Source: Ustilago trichophora (Eukaryota; Basidiomycota; Ustilaginomycetes; Ustilaginales; Ustilaginaceae). From it: a stretch of 64,000 nt of DNA. Shown piece by piece: positions 20,088-32,000 of this stretch (position 1 is its first letter; every line of letters starts with the position of its first letter). The stretch is from positions 1,054,001-1,118,000 of the forward strand of contig OOIN01000008.1 in assembly GCA_900323505.1 (NCBI GenBank), in the 5' to 3' direction. Both the position numbers and the translations under genes were made by a program. The notes below the pieces were generated by a model, which did no database searches, was not told the origin of the DNA, and was given only the letters and a program-made list of their open reading frames with translations.

Positions 20088-21902
20088 TCAATAATCGATA
20101 TCATCAAAGTCATCAGCTCCAGAGTAGGCGTCCCCGCCACCGGCCGTTCTGGCATCTCGAATCTTCAACCCCCGCATCAAATATGCAGGGCTCTTCTCCA
20201 GCTGCCTATCCCTCTGCTGAAGCAGAGTCTGCCACTGTTTTGCCGTGCGAATCTTGTCCTCGAGCAGCGAGACTGACGAGGTGGAGGTGTACGAGTCGCC
20301 CCCAAAGGGATCGAATTTTACAACCCAGTCTCCGGTTACGGTGGTGGAGCCGACAGAAGAAGTGGGAGGGGTGAAGGTGGCATGGACCCATCCCTTGCGG
20401 ACCTGCAGATGCCAGCACAAAGAGAGGATCATTGGTAAGATGAAGAAAGAAAGATGATGACGTGAAAGGTGGTGGACTTACGATCTCTTGCACGTCGACA
20501 TGAATGCCTTGAACCGCCTCGGCTCCTTCTGCACCAACCATCTGTGCGATCCTGTTGAGTGACAGTGCGCTATACACATCTCCCAGCCTCTGAATCCTTC
20601 GCTGTCTGTACAGTGCCAGACATCTCCTGACTAGGCCGACATTGCGATCCTATCCACCCAAACAACACAAGTTTGTCAGCCTTGTCTAACCGTCAACATT
20701 ACAAATAAACTGAGAGGTGTAGGTGGGGGAGCATACCTTTTCAAACGCTTCCCTCTTCTCTTCGGCCACGCGCTGCACGTCAGCTACCGCCTTTGATTTT
20801 CGACTCTCATAGGCAGAGACAAAGGCGAGATAAGGCTGTGCGAGCTGTTTGAACGTCCTTGTGACGACCGGAGGCGTGTAGATGGGCACGGGCGAGGTTT
20901 TGCCGTCTACGAGAAGCTGGACGAGGAGGAGCTTTTTGTATGCGTCCATGTGGATGGCGCTCACTGCTACGGCTGGGCTCGAAATGCACTTTTGTGGGAG
21001 AAACAGCGTGGGGGTGAGAGGATGTCAGCAGACTGTGTGGTAGCTAAGATGTTGATGGTGAGGCGAGCGGGAACTCACGGTCTCGAGCGCATCGATGGCG
21101 TCATGCAGCCGATCGAGCTTGATATAGATCAAGGCGGAGTAGTAAAAGTACTGCAGAATGTCAGAGTGCGTAAGTGGGGTGATGGAGGTATCTGCGTCGA
21201 TGAGGGGTAGGTCGAGGAGCATTGTTGCTGCTTCTGCGTATCGCGATGTTTTGAGGTATTGCTGTTTCCGGCGATTCATGCCATCGGTTACAACGGAAGC
21301 TGTCAGACACACTTCTCTATGTGTTTTCTCATCGCGATGCTTCAAGCACTTACATATGCGAGCACAGGATGCAAAGAAGTAATGCTCTCTGGCCGGGTCA
21401 AGAACCTCGATGCCAACGCTTGCAGCAACTGCAGAGCCGATTCAGGATTCGTCACCCTGTCACCTAACCCTGAAAAGCTCGCCGCTAGCTGGGTGACCTT
21501 ATCCCCCGCCAGCTGCACCTGCGCCAGATCGAATCTCTGCACAAAAGTTGTGATGTGCGGGAGCAAGATGGATGCATCCTCCGCTGAGCTGGCCGAATGT
21601 GTCGCTCTGGCAGCGAGGATGTAGAGCATGCCAAGCGAGTGCGTTGTGGGATTGAGGGCGGAGAGGGGGTCGACGTTGCCTTGAATGGGATCGCATAGGA
21701 CGGTCTCTGAGGAATTAGTGGAAGCTTGCTGAGAGCGGCTCGAGCTGGGGCCGCTGCGGGAGGGCGCGCCATTAGAAGGAGCATTGGAACAGAGCTTGCG
21801 GAGGGCAGGAAGGAGAGTGGATTGGATACGAGCCAGGTCAGCGCCGCATTCGAGGATGAAGGCGAGGGTGTCCTCTATTCCGGTGAGGATTGGGATGGTC
21901 AT
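20088..21902 (-). CDS. CSN3: COP9 signalosome subunit 3
   Basis: Five exons on the minus strand: 21902-21354, 21261-21079, 20988-20737, 20649-20482 and 20402-20088 (introns 92, 90, 87 and 79 bp; every exon in phase 0), giving 488 aa. The joins rebuild YLKTSRYAEAATMLLDLP, LQYFYYSALIYIKLDRLHDA and CISSPAVAVSAIHMDAYKK, which follow the order of CSN3: TPR-like helices, then the PCI region. The C-terminal exon has WVVKFDPF and ends in an acidic DDFDDIDY tail. The COP9 signalosome removes NEDD8 from cullins and so controls cullin-RING ligases in the nucleus and cytosol. Fungal subunits diverge strongly; the alternative is another PCI protein such as a proteasome lid subunit, which I think less likely given the CISSPAVAVS block. 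Divergent from the SPT-subunit candidate. Confidence 0.8.
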
Positions 21903-22397
21903 CCTGATCTCTTGATTGGTGCTCTTGCACGCTCGAGTGGATGTTGTGAAGGAGATTGTGTCGATTGAGAGAAGGGAAGGATGTCGAATTGAGAGGTGTC
22001 ACTTTGCAACTTGACCTGAGCGCGCAGCAGACAGCAGCAGCAGCAACTGCGCATTCTCCACATCTTCGTCACCTGACAGGGTCTAACATCTTGGATCCTT
22101 AAAATCGAAAGTGTTGGGTTGAAAACGCGCTCTCGTTTGCTTTTTTTGTCGGAGGAGCGGAATTCGAGAGCCGGAATGCCTAGAATCGTGTTGGAAGCAT
22201 GCATGACCATCAACTTCAAAATTTGAGAAACGCGAATGATTTCAAGACCTGCTGCTGCTTAGCTAGCGCTGGTGTGTCGCAGTTTAAATTCAAACAGACA
22301 CACACACACACACAACACAGCGAGACTGCTCAACCTCGACAATCACCACCATCATCTCCCAAGACACCCAGCTCTCTCCACACTCCTCCATTCACAC
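21903..22397. promoter_or_regulatory. Divergent promoter CSN3 / SPT small subunit candidate
   Basis: About 495 bp with no gene. Contains a short CA repeat near 22299-22314 and a pyrimidine-rich leader just before the ATG at 22398. Confidence 0.5.
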
Positions 22398-23129
22398 ATG
22401 CCAGCCAAGACACGTAAGGCCTCCAAGGCGGCCGCCGCTTCCTCGGACCATCTCCACCCTTCTTCTGCAGCTCTCAAACCTGCAAAGTCCACCACCAACA
22501 ACCCAACTTCGGCCTCCTCCTCTTCCTCAACCGCAACCTTGAACGGCAGCACCACCACCACTCACATCCCGCTCAAATCGACCTCCTCCTCTTCCCGCGC
22601 TACCACTCGTCATCCTCACCAAATTGACAACGGCTGGACTTGGAATCCGATCAAGCTGATCGAGCGTAAACTCTTCCGTGCCTATTGGAATGTGGAAGCC
22701 ACTTTTGTCCTATCCATGCTCGAAGCTTGGGAAGTTTTCCTTGTCATCGTAGTCTTCATCACTCTCACCCTGCTATTGTGGTATTCTCTGATCCACTACT
22801 TCCCGCGACACGCACAGCAGGTCGCAACACGTGCCCTCTACTACGTCTACGGAAACAGCCCCCCTCCCCAACTCGCCGCCGCCGTCACCAACAACGTCAC
22901 CACCTCCGCAGCATCAACAACAGCAGCATCAGCAGCAGCAGCGGTAGGAGGAGTTGGAGAGGGTGTATTGGAAAAACTCATCGAAACCAGCAACCAACTC
23001 TGGGCAAGCTTGGACGCCGAAAAGGCAGCAAAGGAGACCAATCCCGAAGTCGTGGATAGACTCATTAGCAACTTGAACAAGGTCAAACAGATGATTGCTA
23101 GTAGTACAGGTGGAAAGTCGGAGCTCTAG
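22398..23129 (+). CDS. Candidate small subunit of serine palmitoyltransferase (ssSPT-like membrane protein)
   Basis: Single exon, 243 aa from the ATG at 22398. Residues 1-75 are Ser/Thr/Ala-rich and disordered. The core runs from about residue 78 to 152: a Trp-rich lead-in (NGWTWNPIKLIERKLFRAYW), then LSMLEAWEVFLVIVVF and one membrane helix at about 112-134, then IHYFPRHAQQVATRALYYVY. The order (aromatic segment, MLE-x-WE, one membrane helix, P-x-H, then L-x-Y) resembles metazoan ssSPT proteins, which stimulate the LCB1/LCB2 enzyme of sphingoid base synthesis at the ER. A C-terminal Ala/Thr-rich spacer and an amphipathic helix (LIETSNQLWASLDAEKAA) follow. The match is to a short motif only, so function is inferred; it could be an unrelated single-pass ER protein. 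Confidence 0.6.
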   Translation: MPAKTRKASKAAAASSDHLHPSSAALKPAKSTTNNPTSASSSSSTATLNGSTTTTHIPLKSTSSSSRATTRHPHQIDNGWTWNPIKLIERKLFRAYWNVEATFVLSMLEAWEVFLVIVVFITLTLLLWYSLIHYFPRHAQQVATRALYYVYGNSPPPQLAAAVTNNVTTSAASTTAASAAAAVGGVGEGVLEKLIETSNQLWASLDAEKAAKETNPEVVDRLISNLNKVKQMIASSTGGKSEL

Positions 23130-23435
23130 ATGTTGGGTGCGATATTAGAGACACTAAAGAGAACAATTTTTTTTTTTGGGCAAGACTCGTCTTCTTTGTA
23201 CTGATATGTTTATATGCATCGTTCATGATATGGCTTTCTAGATCGTAGAAACACGGTAACTTCTGATCGAAAGTACATGTGCTCAGTGTGATGCGGGAAC
23301 AGAGATCATTTGTAGGGTGCGTACCGTTCTCAAGCAATTCAGCAGTCACACAGCAGCACAAACAACCAGGCCGAGCATCAAAGGTCGTTCGTATTGACTG
23401 CACGATGGTGAGAGCTCGATTTCAGAACGAGGATT

Positions 23436-26400
23436 TTAGAATCCAAGACCGCCACGCGAAGTCTTGACCGTAGCTGAAACCGGATTCGCCATACCTTGTG
23501 AGCTTCCGATACCGCTACCCTCTGTCCATCCCATGGCGGCAAGCAGCTTGTGGCCGATGTTATCAGCTCCAATCCTGTCTGCGCCGAAGCCGACCTCTTC
23601 TCCCTCTTTGTTTTTGGGCACGGTTCCTCCGCCGACGCCGTACATTCCTCCTCCTCCGCCTCCCTTGCCACCCTTCTTGTTCCGACCCTTGTCCTTGAAG
23701 TCGCTGCGTCCAGCATCGTTGCCGAACGTCGCACCTGCGTTCGAGTAGACGATGCGCTTCACCTTGCGATAGTCCACATTGAGACCACTCTTGCTCGTCT
23801 TGATGAGCGTGGGGAAACGATCACGACCTTTACCCTTGGACTTGGACTGCAGGTTGTACGCCGCAGCCAAAGCATGAACCTCTGCACGTGCGAACTTGTC
23901 CATCGGCTGGCAGCGCATCGTATTGCGACCCTTCTCCGAGAGGAAATGCTGAATCTGCTGGTTGAGCTCATCCATGTTGAACGCGAACCTCTTGTCCAGA
24001 CCCAACGACATGATATCTCCAGCAGCCGATTGCCCGCCAAAGGTCAACAGAGACTCGTCAACAGCGTCGATCGATCCAGCAGCATTGACAGCGGAAAGGA
24101 CGCTGTTGGAGTGCGCTTTGAGACTGGCGCGCATCTCTCGCTTCTCTGCCTTACGTGCCAGCTTGGCCTGCTTCTTGGTGGATTTGGTCTTGCCGCTGCT
24201 CCCCGCTTTGCCGTGCGTGTTGGGGAAGGGGTTGAGTGCTGCAGCCTGTCGTTCTAGGAGACGCTGCTGCTTCTTGGTGGCTTTGCTGACGCGGTCCTTG
24301 TCCCATTGCTGTTGCAGCTCTTCGGCCCACAGATCGTCAGAAGTGAACTTGCGGCCCTTGCGCTTGCCGTTGCGCGCGGTGGGAATGGAGCCCATGCCAT
24401 AGGCTGGGTCATCGGAGTCGATGTCGTTCTCGGCGGATGCGAGATCCATGAGATCAGAGAAATCGCCACGTGAGATGGCGTTGAAGAGCTTCTTCTGCTG
24501 GCGTTTCGAGGAGGACTCGGTTTTAGAGCGGCTGCCAATGCCAGCACCACCGACTTGGGAGGAGAGTGTACGGATAAAGTCTTCATCCTCGTCGGCCCAC
24601 GAGTATTTGCCGTTGAACATACCCTCGTCGTCATCGTCCGAGTCAGAATCGTCGTCGTCGTCGTCATCCTCAGAGTCAGAGTCTTCGCTGAAGATCTCGC
24701 TGCTCTCCTCGTCGTCTTCGAGAATGATGCGAAGCTGCTCGGCCAGGTCCTCGTCCTCATCCGAGTCGATTCCCTGGTCAACAGCCTTGGTTGGCTTCGC
24801 TTCAAGGTTGTGCTCATCGACGCCGACAACGATGGCTCGGCTTTGATCCGCATCCTCTTCGTCGTCGTCGCTGGCATCTTCACTCTCTGTGAGCCACTCC
24901 TTGACCTCATCTATGTGAATCTCGTCCTCGATATCGCCAAAGCCGAGTTGACGACCACCCTTCTGCGGATCCATACCGTTCATAAAGCGGATCATGGCAT
25001 CCAGATCAGTCTTGTCATCGAGCTTGTTGGACAGTCGACGAACCTTGTCTTTGCCCTTGGCCGACGCACCGGCAGGTAGCTCGCCATCGACAGTCTCAAC
25101 GACCATATCATCAGCCGAGAAGAGCCCTGCTCTGTCTTCGTCGGACGTATCTTCGGCCTGGTTCATGATGTTCTCCATGTAGTCAGCAACAATGGCGTCC
25201 TGGTCGGCCTTGCGGCTGCGAGCGAGCTGAGCAGCGTTGCGTGAAGCGGCAGCCTTGCCGGCCAGCGAGCGCTTGGCACGCTGACCTCCGCGTCGCTTGG
25301 AGGGCTTGGCAATACCCATGGCGATGTCGTCGTCGTCCGATTCCCACTCGTGACGGTCGGCGCGGATTGCTTTGGCCAAGATGGGGTCGGTGATGATATC
25401 ATCATCGTTGGTGCGAGTGATGGAGATACCGGCGGTAGCTGCTGCGAGATCTTCCTCCTCGACCATATCGTCGTCGGAAACGCCGGGTGGGCCGTCGCTG
25501 CCCCAATCCAGATCGGAATCGCCTTCGCGTGGAATACGGCGGGGCTTACCGCGCTTTGAAGCCTTGCTCTTGCGAGAGGACTTGGCTGAAGATGGAGCAG
25601 CATCGCCAAGCGCTACGCGATGCGAAGACGGAGTCGTTGCGCTGATCTTGGATTGCTCTGCAGCAATGGCGGGGTCTTCGCCTTGGAGATCAATGACAAA
25701 GCCAAAGTCGGTCTCTTGGACGACCTCCATCTCATCTTCAGCTTCTGCTGAGGGTGCGCGTTTGGCCTCCTCAACGGGCTGGGCGGCTGGAGCTGGCTTT
25801 GTGTCTAGGCTTGTAGGTGAGTGTGCGTGCGAAGGGATGATCTTCTCTTGGTCATCAGAAGATGCCGGAGAGATACGCGACCTTGCTTGAGCAGGAGTCT
25901 CGGACTGAGTGACAGCCGTGGCATCATGCTGAGACGGAGGGACGCTGAAGACGTCTTGCTCGATAGCCAACGGCGTAGTGGTGGCTGCACTGGCCGCCTC
26001 GGGCTTGAAAGCAGGCAGCGACCACGACATGGCAGCGTCATCTTCGAACATCGACTCTCCAGGTGCCAATTCCTTAGAACCGGGGAAAGCAGCCAGCAAG
26101 GCATTGACCTCATCCTGATCGTCGCCGTCATTGTCCATATACTGGTCGAGATCGAATGCGTCTGCAGTAGTATCCTGGAAGACAGGGACAGCACGAGGTG
26201 GCGTATACGGTGTAGCTGATGTCTGGGACGTTGAGGCAGGTGCCTCTTCCTTGCTCGCCGAACCCGGAACAGCCGGCTTTGTGGAGGGTTTGGAGAATCC
26301 TAGACCAGCATGTTTGGTAGCAGAAGGATCACCAGGCTGCTGTTGCTGCCGCGTATCCATCATGTGTTGAGGCGCAGATGGATCGATTGGGGTATCATCT

Positions 26401-27242
26401 TCCCGGGGAGGAAGGTTGCCTTTGAGCGGATCGCCAAACTCGCCAGTAGCCTTGACGAAGGAGACGGGTACTCTGAACGGGCTCTGTGTCTTGTCGGCCG
26501 GGTCTCCGAAACGAGGTTGGTCGAATCGCCTTCGCTCGGGTCTGCGCAGGCCAGGGATACCGGCAAGGTATTTGGCGTCTTCGGTCTCCTCTGGTGGACG
26601 GAACTTGGCACCTCCACCAGCGCCTCTGGTGGTGTAGAACTCGGGAAAGTTGGTTGGTGCATTGGAACGCGGTGTGAAGCGTGACTTGGAGGTACTTGCT
26701 GTATTGAAAGTGTTGTTGAAAGCGCGCTGTGGCGTTGCAGAGCCAGAAGGAATGTTTTGGCGAGGTTTCGAGATCTTTGCTTTGGGGGTATCGTCTTCGA
26801 GATCTGAGAGGACGTTGGATTCGAGATGCGGCTTGACTTTGTGCTTGTAGGCTGCTGGCGGCTCTATCGCAAAGTCGGCTGCGTCCTCGTCATCGTCATC
26901 ATCTTCGTCCTCGTCATCGTCATAGTCATGGCGGTTGCCACGCGTCATGACCGAGTAGTCGAAGCCAACACGATTCTGCCCAGAGACCGAGAGATGACCG
27001 CCCCTTCCGCGACCTCGATAGGGCCTGCCATTGGCAGAGCCACCGCGTGGCGATCCGTATCCAGATGGCGAGCCTGATGCGGGTGGTCCGCCGAGCACAT
27101 TTCCGCTACCTCCAAAAGGGTGAAAACCACCGCCGCCGCTGCCACCACCTCGACCTCTTCCGCGACCACGACCGCCGCCACGACCTCCGCCACGACCTCT
27201 ATTTGGTGGACCTCCACGGCTTCCGTTGCCCCTCTTGGCCAT
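23436..27242 (-). CDS. SQS1: G-patch / R3H protein, SQS1-like
   Basis: Single exon, 1268 aa from the ATG at 27242; the frame continues upstream without an ATG. It starts MAKRGNGSRGG and goes straight into an RGG/GRG-rich region of about 80 aa typical of RNA-binding proteins. The long middle is acidic and disordered with repeated Asp/Glu/Ser runs. An R3H-like region lies near residues 1105-1150 (MDKFARAEVHALAAAYNLQS). The last 45 residues are a G-patch (IGHKLLAAMGWTEGSGIG, ending RGGLGF). This order matches Sqs1/Pfa1, whose G-patch activates the DEAH helicase Prp43 in splicing and ribosome biogenesis. It is longer than the yeast protein (767 aa), mostly through the acidic middle. Convergent with the SPT-subunit candidate and divergent from centrin. 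Confidence 0.88.
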   Translation of the reverse strand: MAKRGNGSRGGPPNRGRGGGRGGGRGRGRGRGGGSGGGGFHPFGGSGNVLGGPPASGSPSGYGSPRGGSANGRPYRGRGRGGHLSVSGQNRVGFDYSVMTRGNRHDYDDDEDEDDDDDEDAADFAIEPPAAYKHKVKPHLESNVLSDLEDDTPKAKISKPRQNIPSGSATPQRAFNNTFNTASTSKSRFTPRSNAPTNFPEFYTTRGAGGGAKFRPPEETEDAKYLAGIPGLRRPERRRFDQPRFGDPADKTQSPFRVPVSFVKATGEFGDPLKGNLPPREDDTPIDPSAPQHMMDTRQQQQPGDPSATKHAGLGFSKPSTKPAVPGSASKEEAPASTSQTSATPYTPPRAVPVFQDTTADAFDLDQYMDNDGDDQDEVNALLAAFPGSKELAPGESMFEDDAAMSWSLPAFKPEAASAATTTPLAIEQDVFSVPPSQHDATAVTQSETPAQARSRISPASSDDQEKIIPSHAHSPTSLDTKPAPAAQPVEEAKRAPSAEAEDEMEVVQETDFGFVIDLQGEDPAIAAEQSKISATTPSSHRVALGDAAPSSAKSSRKSKASKRGKPRRIPREGDSDLDWGSDGPPGVSDDDMVEEEDLAAATAGISITRTNDDDIITDPILAKAIRADRHEWESDDDDIAMGIAKPSKRRGGQRAKRSLAGKAAASRNAAQLARSRKADQDAIVADYMENIMNQAEDTSDEDRAGLFSADDMVVETVDGELPAGASAKGKDKVRRLSNKLDDKTDLDAMIRFMNGMDPQKGGRQLGFGDIEDEIHIDEVKEWLTESEDASDDDEEDADQSRAIVVGVDEHNLEAKPTKAVDQGIDSDEDEDLAEQLRIILEDDEESSEIFSEDSDSEDDDDDDDSDSDDDDEGMFNGKYSWADEDEDFIRTLSSQVGGAGIGSRSKTESSSKRQQKKLFNAISRGDFSDLMDLASAENDIDSDDPAYGMGSIPTARNGKRKGRKFTSDDLWAEELQQQWDKDRVSKATKKQQRLLERQAAALNPFPNTHGKAGSSGKTKSTKKQAKLARKAEKREMRASLKAHSNSVLSAVNAAGSIDAVDESLLTFGGQSAAGDIMSLGLDKRFAFNMDELNQQIQHFLSEKGRNTMRCQPMDKFARAEVHALAAAYNLQSKSKGKGRDRFPTLIKTSKSGLNVDYRKVKRIVYSNAGATFGNDAGRSDFKDKGRNKKGGKGGGGGGMYGVGGGTVPKNKEGEEVGFGADRIGADNIGHKLLAAMGWTEGSGIGSSQGMANPVSATVKTSRGGLGF

Positions 27243-27618
27243 GCTTGTGTGATGATTCGATGAGCCTGTGGTCTTTAAACAAATTGATCCGATTCGATGC
27301 GGAGTGGTAGAGAAAAGAGTGTGTAAAGAGTGTTGCTGCAAGCTCGTTCGTCCTTGTCCGTGCGCGTATCTGAGCTTCTATGCCAGAATTTTGATAGCCC
27401 TGTGAACCTAATCAAACCGATCGAAACGAACGTGCGAGTATTGTCTTGTGGTGGTTTGATTTAGAGAGATGTGACAGATACTGATTTGCGCATCGACTCA
27501 GCCTTTGCCAAAGAAGGAGGAGGATCTGAGCGCTAGAATTAGGCCTTTGACAGGGTTCTTTGGATTGCGTTGCTCAGCCAACGTGCAGCTGAGCGCAGAG
27601 ATTCGTGAAACGCCACCG

Positions 27619-27655
<37 letters not shown>

Positions 27656-28084
27656 AGTGGAGCAATTGGGCCCTTTTTTTTCTTCTCAACCCGATTTCAA
27701 GTCAGCATACAGCAAGAGCAAAGAAAGTCGCCGATCAGCGCCAAGGTGTAGCTTTCTTGCGATTCAACATAAACAAAAAAAAATACAAGCACTTTGGACG
27801 CGTCTTCTCACATACTTTCTGCCAAAATAGTGCCGCTCAGCCAGACAAGATCGCGTAAAGAGCATACAGTACAGCTACCGCACAACACAGCAGCGAGGCG
27901 CGAGAAGGGTTCCAAAAGTGTTGGTCTTCTCAGCGTTAAGCTTTTTGGCTTTGCCGTCAAATGAAGTTGGTCCTACTGTAGTTCGTCTGTGCGTTCCATC
28001 CTCTCTCGCCTGTCCAACCTGGCGCTTTCCTCTCTTTCAACGTCCATAAACGTCCATCGTTCATCGTCCCGCACACATCTCATA
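27243..28084. promoter_or_regulatory. Divergent promoter SQS1 / centrin
   Basis: About 840 bp without a gene. Holds an (AGC)11 repeat at about 27621-27654, a TACAGTA at 27865-27871, a CTACTGTAG nonamer at 27973-27981 and an ACGCGT at about 27797-27802. The two heptamers lie 110 to 220 bp before the centrin ATG. Confidence 0.6.
27621..27654. repeat. (AGC)11 trinucleotide repeat
   Basis: Eleven AGC units in the SQS1/centrin intergenic region. No supported reading frame covers it. Confidence 0.9.
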
Positions 28085-28777
28085 ATGTCGCTGTACACTC
28101 CGTCTTCAAAAGCAGCAAAGCGTAGAGCGGCCAACCTCGGCGCCTCGACCAGCAACCACACCTCCACTCCCAACCATCTCTCCGTCTCGTCTTCCTCGCG
28201 CAATGTCAACTCGCACCACCACATCGATACCGCTCTCACCGACGAGCAGCGTCAAGAGATCAAGGAGGCTTTCGAGCTGTTCGACACTGACAAGGACGGT
28301 GCTATCGACTATCACGAGCTCAAGGTCGCAATGCGCGCACTGGGGTTTGACCTCAAAAAGGCAGAGGTACTCAAGCTGCTCCGAGATCACGATAAGACCA
28401 ATTCGGGCCTCTTAGAGTGGGAAGAGTTTAACAAGATCAGTAAGTTCCCTTCTCTTCTTCAGCCCTTGAATCTCACCTCTTCTTGGCCTTTGCTGAATGC
28501 TGACGATCAAACTTGCCTTTGTCTGCTGTTGGCTCGTACAGTGTCCGAGAAGATCGCATCGAGAGATCCGATGGAAGAGATTCGCAAAGCATTCGCACTC
28601 TTTGACGACGATGCTACGGGCAAGATCTCGTTGAGAAATCTCAAACGTGTAGCAAAGGAGTTGGGAGAGACCCTCGACGACGACGAATTGCAGGCCATGA
28701 TCGAGGAATTCGACTTGGATCAGGATGGAGAGATCAACGAAAACGAGTTCATCCAGATCATGATGGATGACTCCTAG
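28085..28777 (+). CDS. CDC31: Centrin (Cdc31-type EF-hand protein)
   Basis: Two exons: 28085-28439 and 28542-28777, with a 102 bp intron (donor GTAAGT, acceptor TACAG), giving 196 aa. The splice makes [21 protein letters not shown], which matches centrins. Four EF-hands are visible: [12 protein letters not shown], a degenerate second hand around [24 protein letters not shown] and [12 protein letters not shown]. The linker [17 protein letters not shown] is a centrin hallmark and separates it from calmodulin. The N-terminal 48 residues are Ser/Thr/His-rich. Centrin works at the spindle pole body (duplication) and in nuclear pore export and repair complexes. The intron is a multiple of three and open in frame, so retained transcripts would encode a 34-residue insert between the two EF-hand pairs. 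The next upstream in-frame codons lack an ATG. Confidence 0.95.
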   Translation: MSLYTPSSKAAKRRAANLGASTSNHTSTPNHLSVSSSSRNVNSHHHIDTALTDEQRQEIKEAFELFDTDKDGAIDYHELKVAMRALGFDLKKAEVLKLLRDHDKTNSGLLEWEEFNKISKFPSLLQPLNLTSSWPLLNADDQTCLCLLLARTVSEKIASRDPMEEIRKAFALFDDDATGKISLRNLKRVAKELGETLDDDELQAMIEEFDLDQDGEINENEFIQIMMDDS

Positions 28778-29072
28778 TTCTCCCACTTCCTCGCCTCTCC
28801 CCGCTCCCTGCGTACCATGGCTCCACACTGCCACTCGGTGACCTGTAGAGTCATATGTAGCTTTCGCTCAGTCTCCAGCTCGACGATGTTTGCCGGAGTA
28901 CACATGTACTTGTATCGCTTTTGTTTTTCGCAACTTTTCTCATTCACGTTGCTTCTCTTGTCGCATGTACTCAGGTGGTTGCTTTTGGCTGAAAAGAACA
29001 ATCCATTGCTTTTGATCCGGAGAATGTTGCCGGCAAACCAACCATCTCGGCTAGAGGCAATCAGGCTAGATG

Positions 29073-32000
29073 CTAGAACTGGCTGCTGTCCGGCAAAGCA
29101 TCCGAATCAGAATCGTAAACGATCTCCTCCTCATCATTCACCACGAACGAGTCCTCCGAGTACATATCCTCTGACCCTAACGTCCCTCTACCCCTTGACT
29201 CGCTCGATGGCACCTGCGCCCTCCTCACCTCTCCCCTCCTCCTCGTTGGCGTCGTCTGCTCACCAAACCTGCCCCCCAATCCTGGGAATGGTGCATGCCG
29301 CATCCGCTGAAACTCGGCCGGGGCCCGCTGCGACATGATCGACTGCATATATACACTCTGCTGATGGTAGCCCCGAGGCGCCTGAGTCGGCATGAAATCA
29401 CCTACCGCTTCCCGATCCGAATCGTCTTCATCCGAACTGCCAAGCCCGGAATCATCCTCGTCCCGCTCCCCGTGCACCTCTTCGTCCGTAGACCGCTCCG
29501 CTTCGTACTGAAATAGCGCACGAGACGTGGGTGAGTTGGTGATCTTTCGCTTCTTCTTTCCTCCACGCCCTTCAGCATCGGCCCTCTTACCTGTTTTGCT
29601 CCTTAGTTTCTTGACCGCAGCTTTCGATGCGGTACCGGTGGCGGCTTTGTGCTCTACTCCCTCTTCGTCGTCGTCGTCGTCTGCTATGCGGACACGGGCG
29701 CGAGGCCGAGTTTTGGCAGCAGTTCTGGCGGCGGTGGGGCTCGTGTCTGCGTCGCTGCGCGGAACTATGGTGGAGGACGCGCCTCGTTGTAGTCGCCCAC
29801 CGCGCTTGGCAGGTGCTTTGATGGGTGACGACGATGAAGGGTCCTGGTCGACGTCCATGGCGATCGGCAGTGCAGGTTGGAGGACGGCGCCCGCGTCCGC
29901 GTCGGGCGATTCGGGGATGATCCTCTTGGCCCGAGACCCGCCGGCACGTCGAGGGATCGAGTCAGGTGGACCCATCGAGCTCTTCATGGGCGACTCCGAC
30001 ACCTTTTGTGTCGATCGTGAGGTAGTGCCGTGCTTATTCGCCATCTCAGCTTTCAGCTTGGCAGCGTCTTGCGCCATCAGAGCTTCCATGACAGGATGAA
30101 CGTTGATCATCCTGTCCCTTTTGGGCGAAGGAGTCGAGGGAGAGAGAATCGGCTCCAGAACGTTGTTGGAATCCTTGCCTGATGCAGACGATAGGAAGGT
30201 TGGGTTGAGAATCTTGTCGTCGATGTGCGACTCCCTCTCCAATTGTTCCTTTGCTGCAGCTTCGGCCTCAAGGCGCATCATGGCATTCTCTATCGACATG
30301 TCGATCGCCAAATCCCCAAACTCATCGTCGTCGTCATCGTCGATCGTAATTGCTTTCGCGATACTTCTGTTGCGGGGAGAGTTGCCGAAGACGAGAAGCT
30401 GAGCGCGAGCACTGCCGCTCAGATCGCCGCTGCTCGAATCGACAGGATCGCCACTCTTCAGCAGTGAAAGTGTTCCTGAGCTCTTCATACTGCGCCCTGA
30501 GCTCCTCAACCCCACGCCGAGCTTCTTGCCACGCGTGACCGTGCTGCCTGCGGCCAAGGGTCGCGAAGATGATGACGTGCTGGGGACGGGTGGCGTCTGA
30601 ATTCCATCCGACCACACCGGCGGAGTGGCAATGGACGAGCTTGAGCGAGATCCAGCCAGCCTCCTGTACACGGGAGGTGGGGAAAAGTCGGGCGAGCTAG
30701 GCGGCGAAGAGGCGATGCGCCTTGCTGCCGCCTTGGGCCTGTCTTTGGCAGAACGCAGATTGAGCGAGAGGTTCTCCTTTTCAAACTCAGCGTCGAGCAG
30801 TCGACGCACTTTTTGACTATGTGTCTCGTTCGATGGCGGAGCATCAAAGTCGTCTTCGTCCACATCATCATTATCATCAACGCTGCTGGAGGATTGCTTG
30901 CGCTTGGCGAGGGTGGATGCTTTGCGAAAGCCTTCGATGATGTTGCCGCCTTCGGGCATGTTTCGCTTGGGATCCTTTTTGGGCTTGGGTTCTTTCTTGG
31001 CACGTGTCGTTTTAGGAGCTTTGCCGTCCGACACCATGGAAGGTTCGAATTCAGGCTGCTCGACTTGCTTGAGAACGGGTTGAGGCGAGATGCCATCCGG
31101 AACCATGCGGTCGACATCGTCAAAGAGCTCGACGTAGAGACGAGAGTCGACCTCTTTCTGAACTGCCTTGTAATTGTCCTTCGAGTGTTGCCAATTGTGC
31201 TGCTCGCGGCCTTCGGACATGAGGACGACGATCTTGCCCTCTCGCTTTCGTCCCGTTCGTCCGATGCGCTGCAGCATACGAATCGAGTCCTTGACAGCTT
31301 CATAGCAAGCGGTCAGATCCACAGATCCAATATCGAGACCTTCTTCGCCGATCGAAGTAGCCACCAGCACGTTGTACCTGCCCGCCTTGAAGTCATTGAT
31401 GACACGTTCTTGGTCCTTCTGCGACATGCCTTTCTTGCCGTTCTTCGCTTTGCTCTGCCCGACGAACTCGGTGGCCTTGAACCCCGAGTCGTTGAGATAA
31501 CTGACAATCTCGTCGACGCACTCGCGGAACGAGCAAAAGACCATGACTCTGGTGTCGGCTTGCGAAGAACCTTTGAAGTTGGCTAGCTCACCCGAATTGG
31601 GCGTGTTGCCAAAGACATCGTGACCGCTCTCGGCGTACGCTTCGGCATTATGCACCTCTTCGGCTTTGCACCTGTCAAAATGCTCGATGAGAACGTTGCG
31701 GAGCTTGATCATCTTGGGGTGAAGGATGCGACCTTTGTTGTCCTGCATCATTTCGAGCTCGCGCACGATGTCGGCAAACGTCGTGTTGGTGTTGGCGTAG
31801 ATCTGCTGCTTGGAAGTAGAGGTCTTTTTGCCCTTCGAGTTGTAGCCTATCGATCGTTCCTTGAGGCGGTTGTAAAACATGGTGGGCGACTGCTCCATAA
31901 GGTACTGCATGGAGAGTGCCATGGTAGCAAGCTCGGTAATGTAGGATCGCAGCCAAGGTTGCTTGGCGAGGATGCCGGCGCGGCTTCTGTCCTTGGCGAT

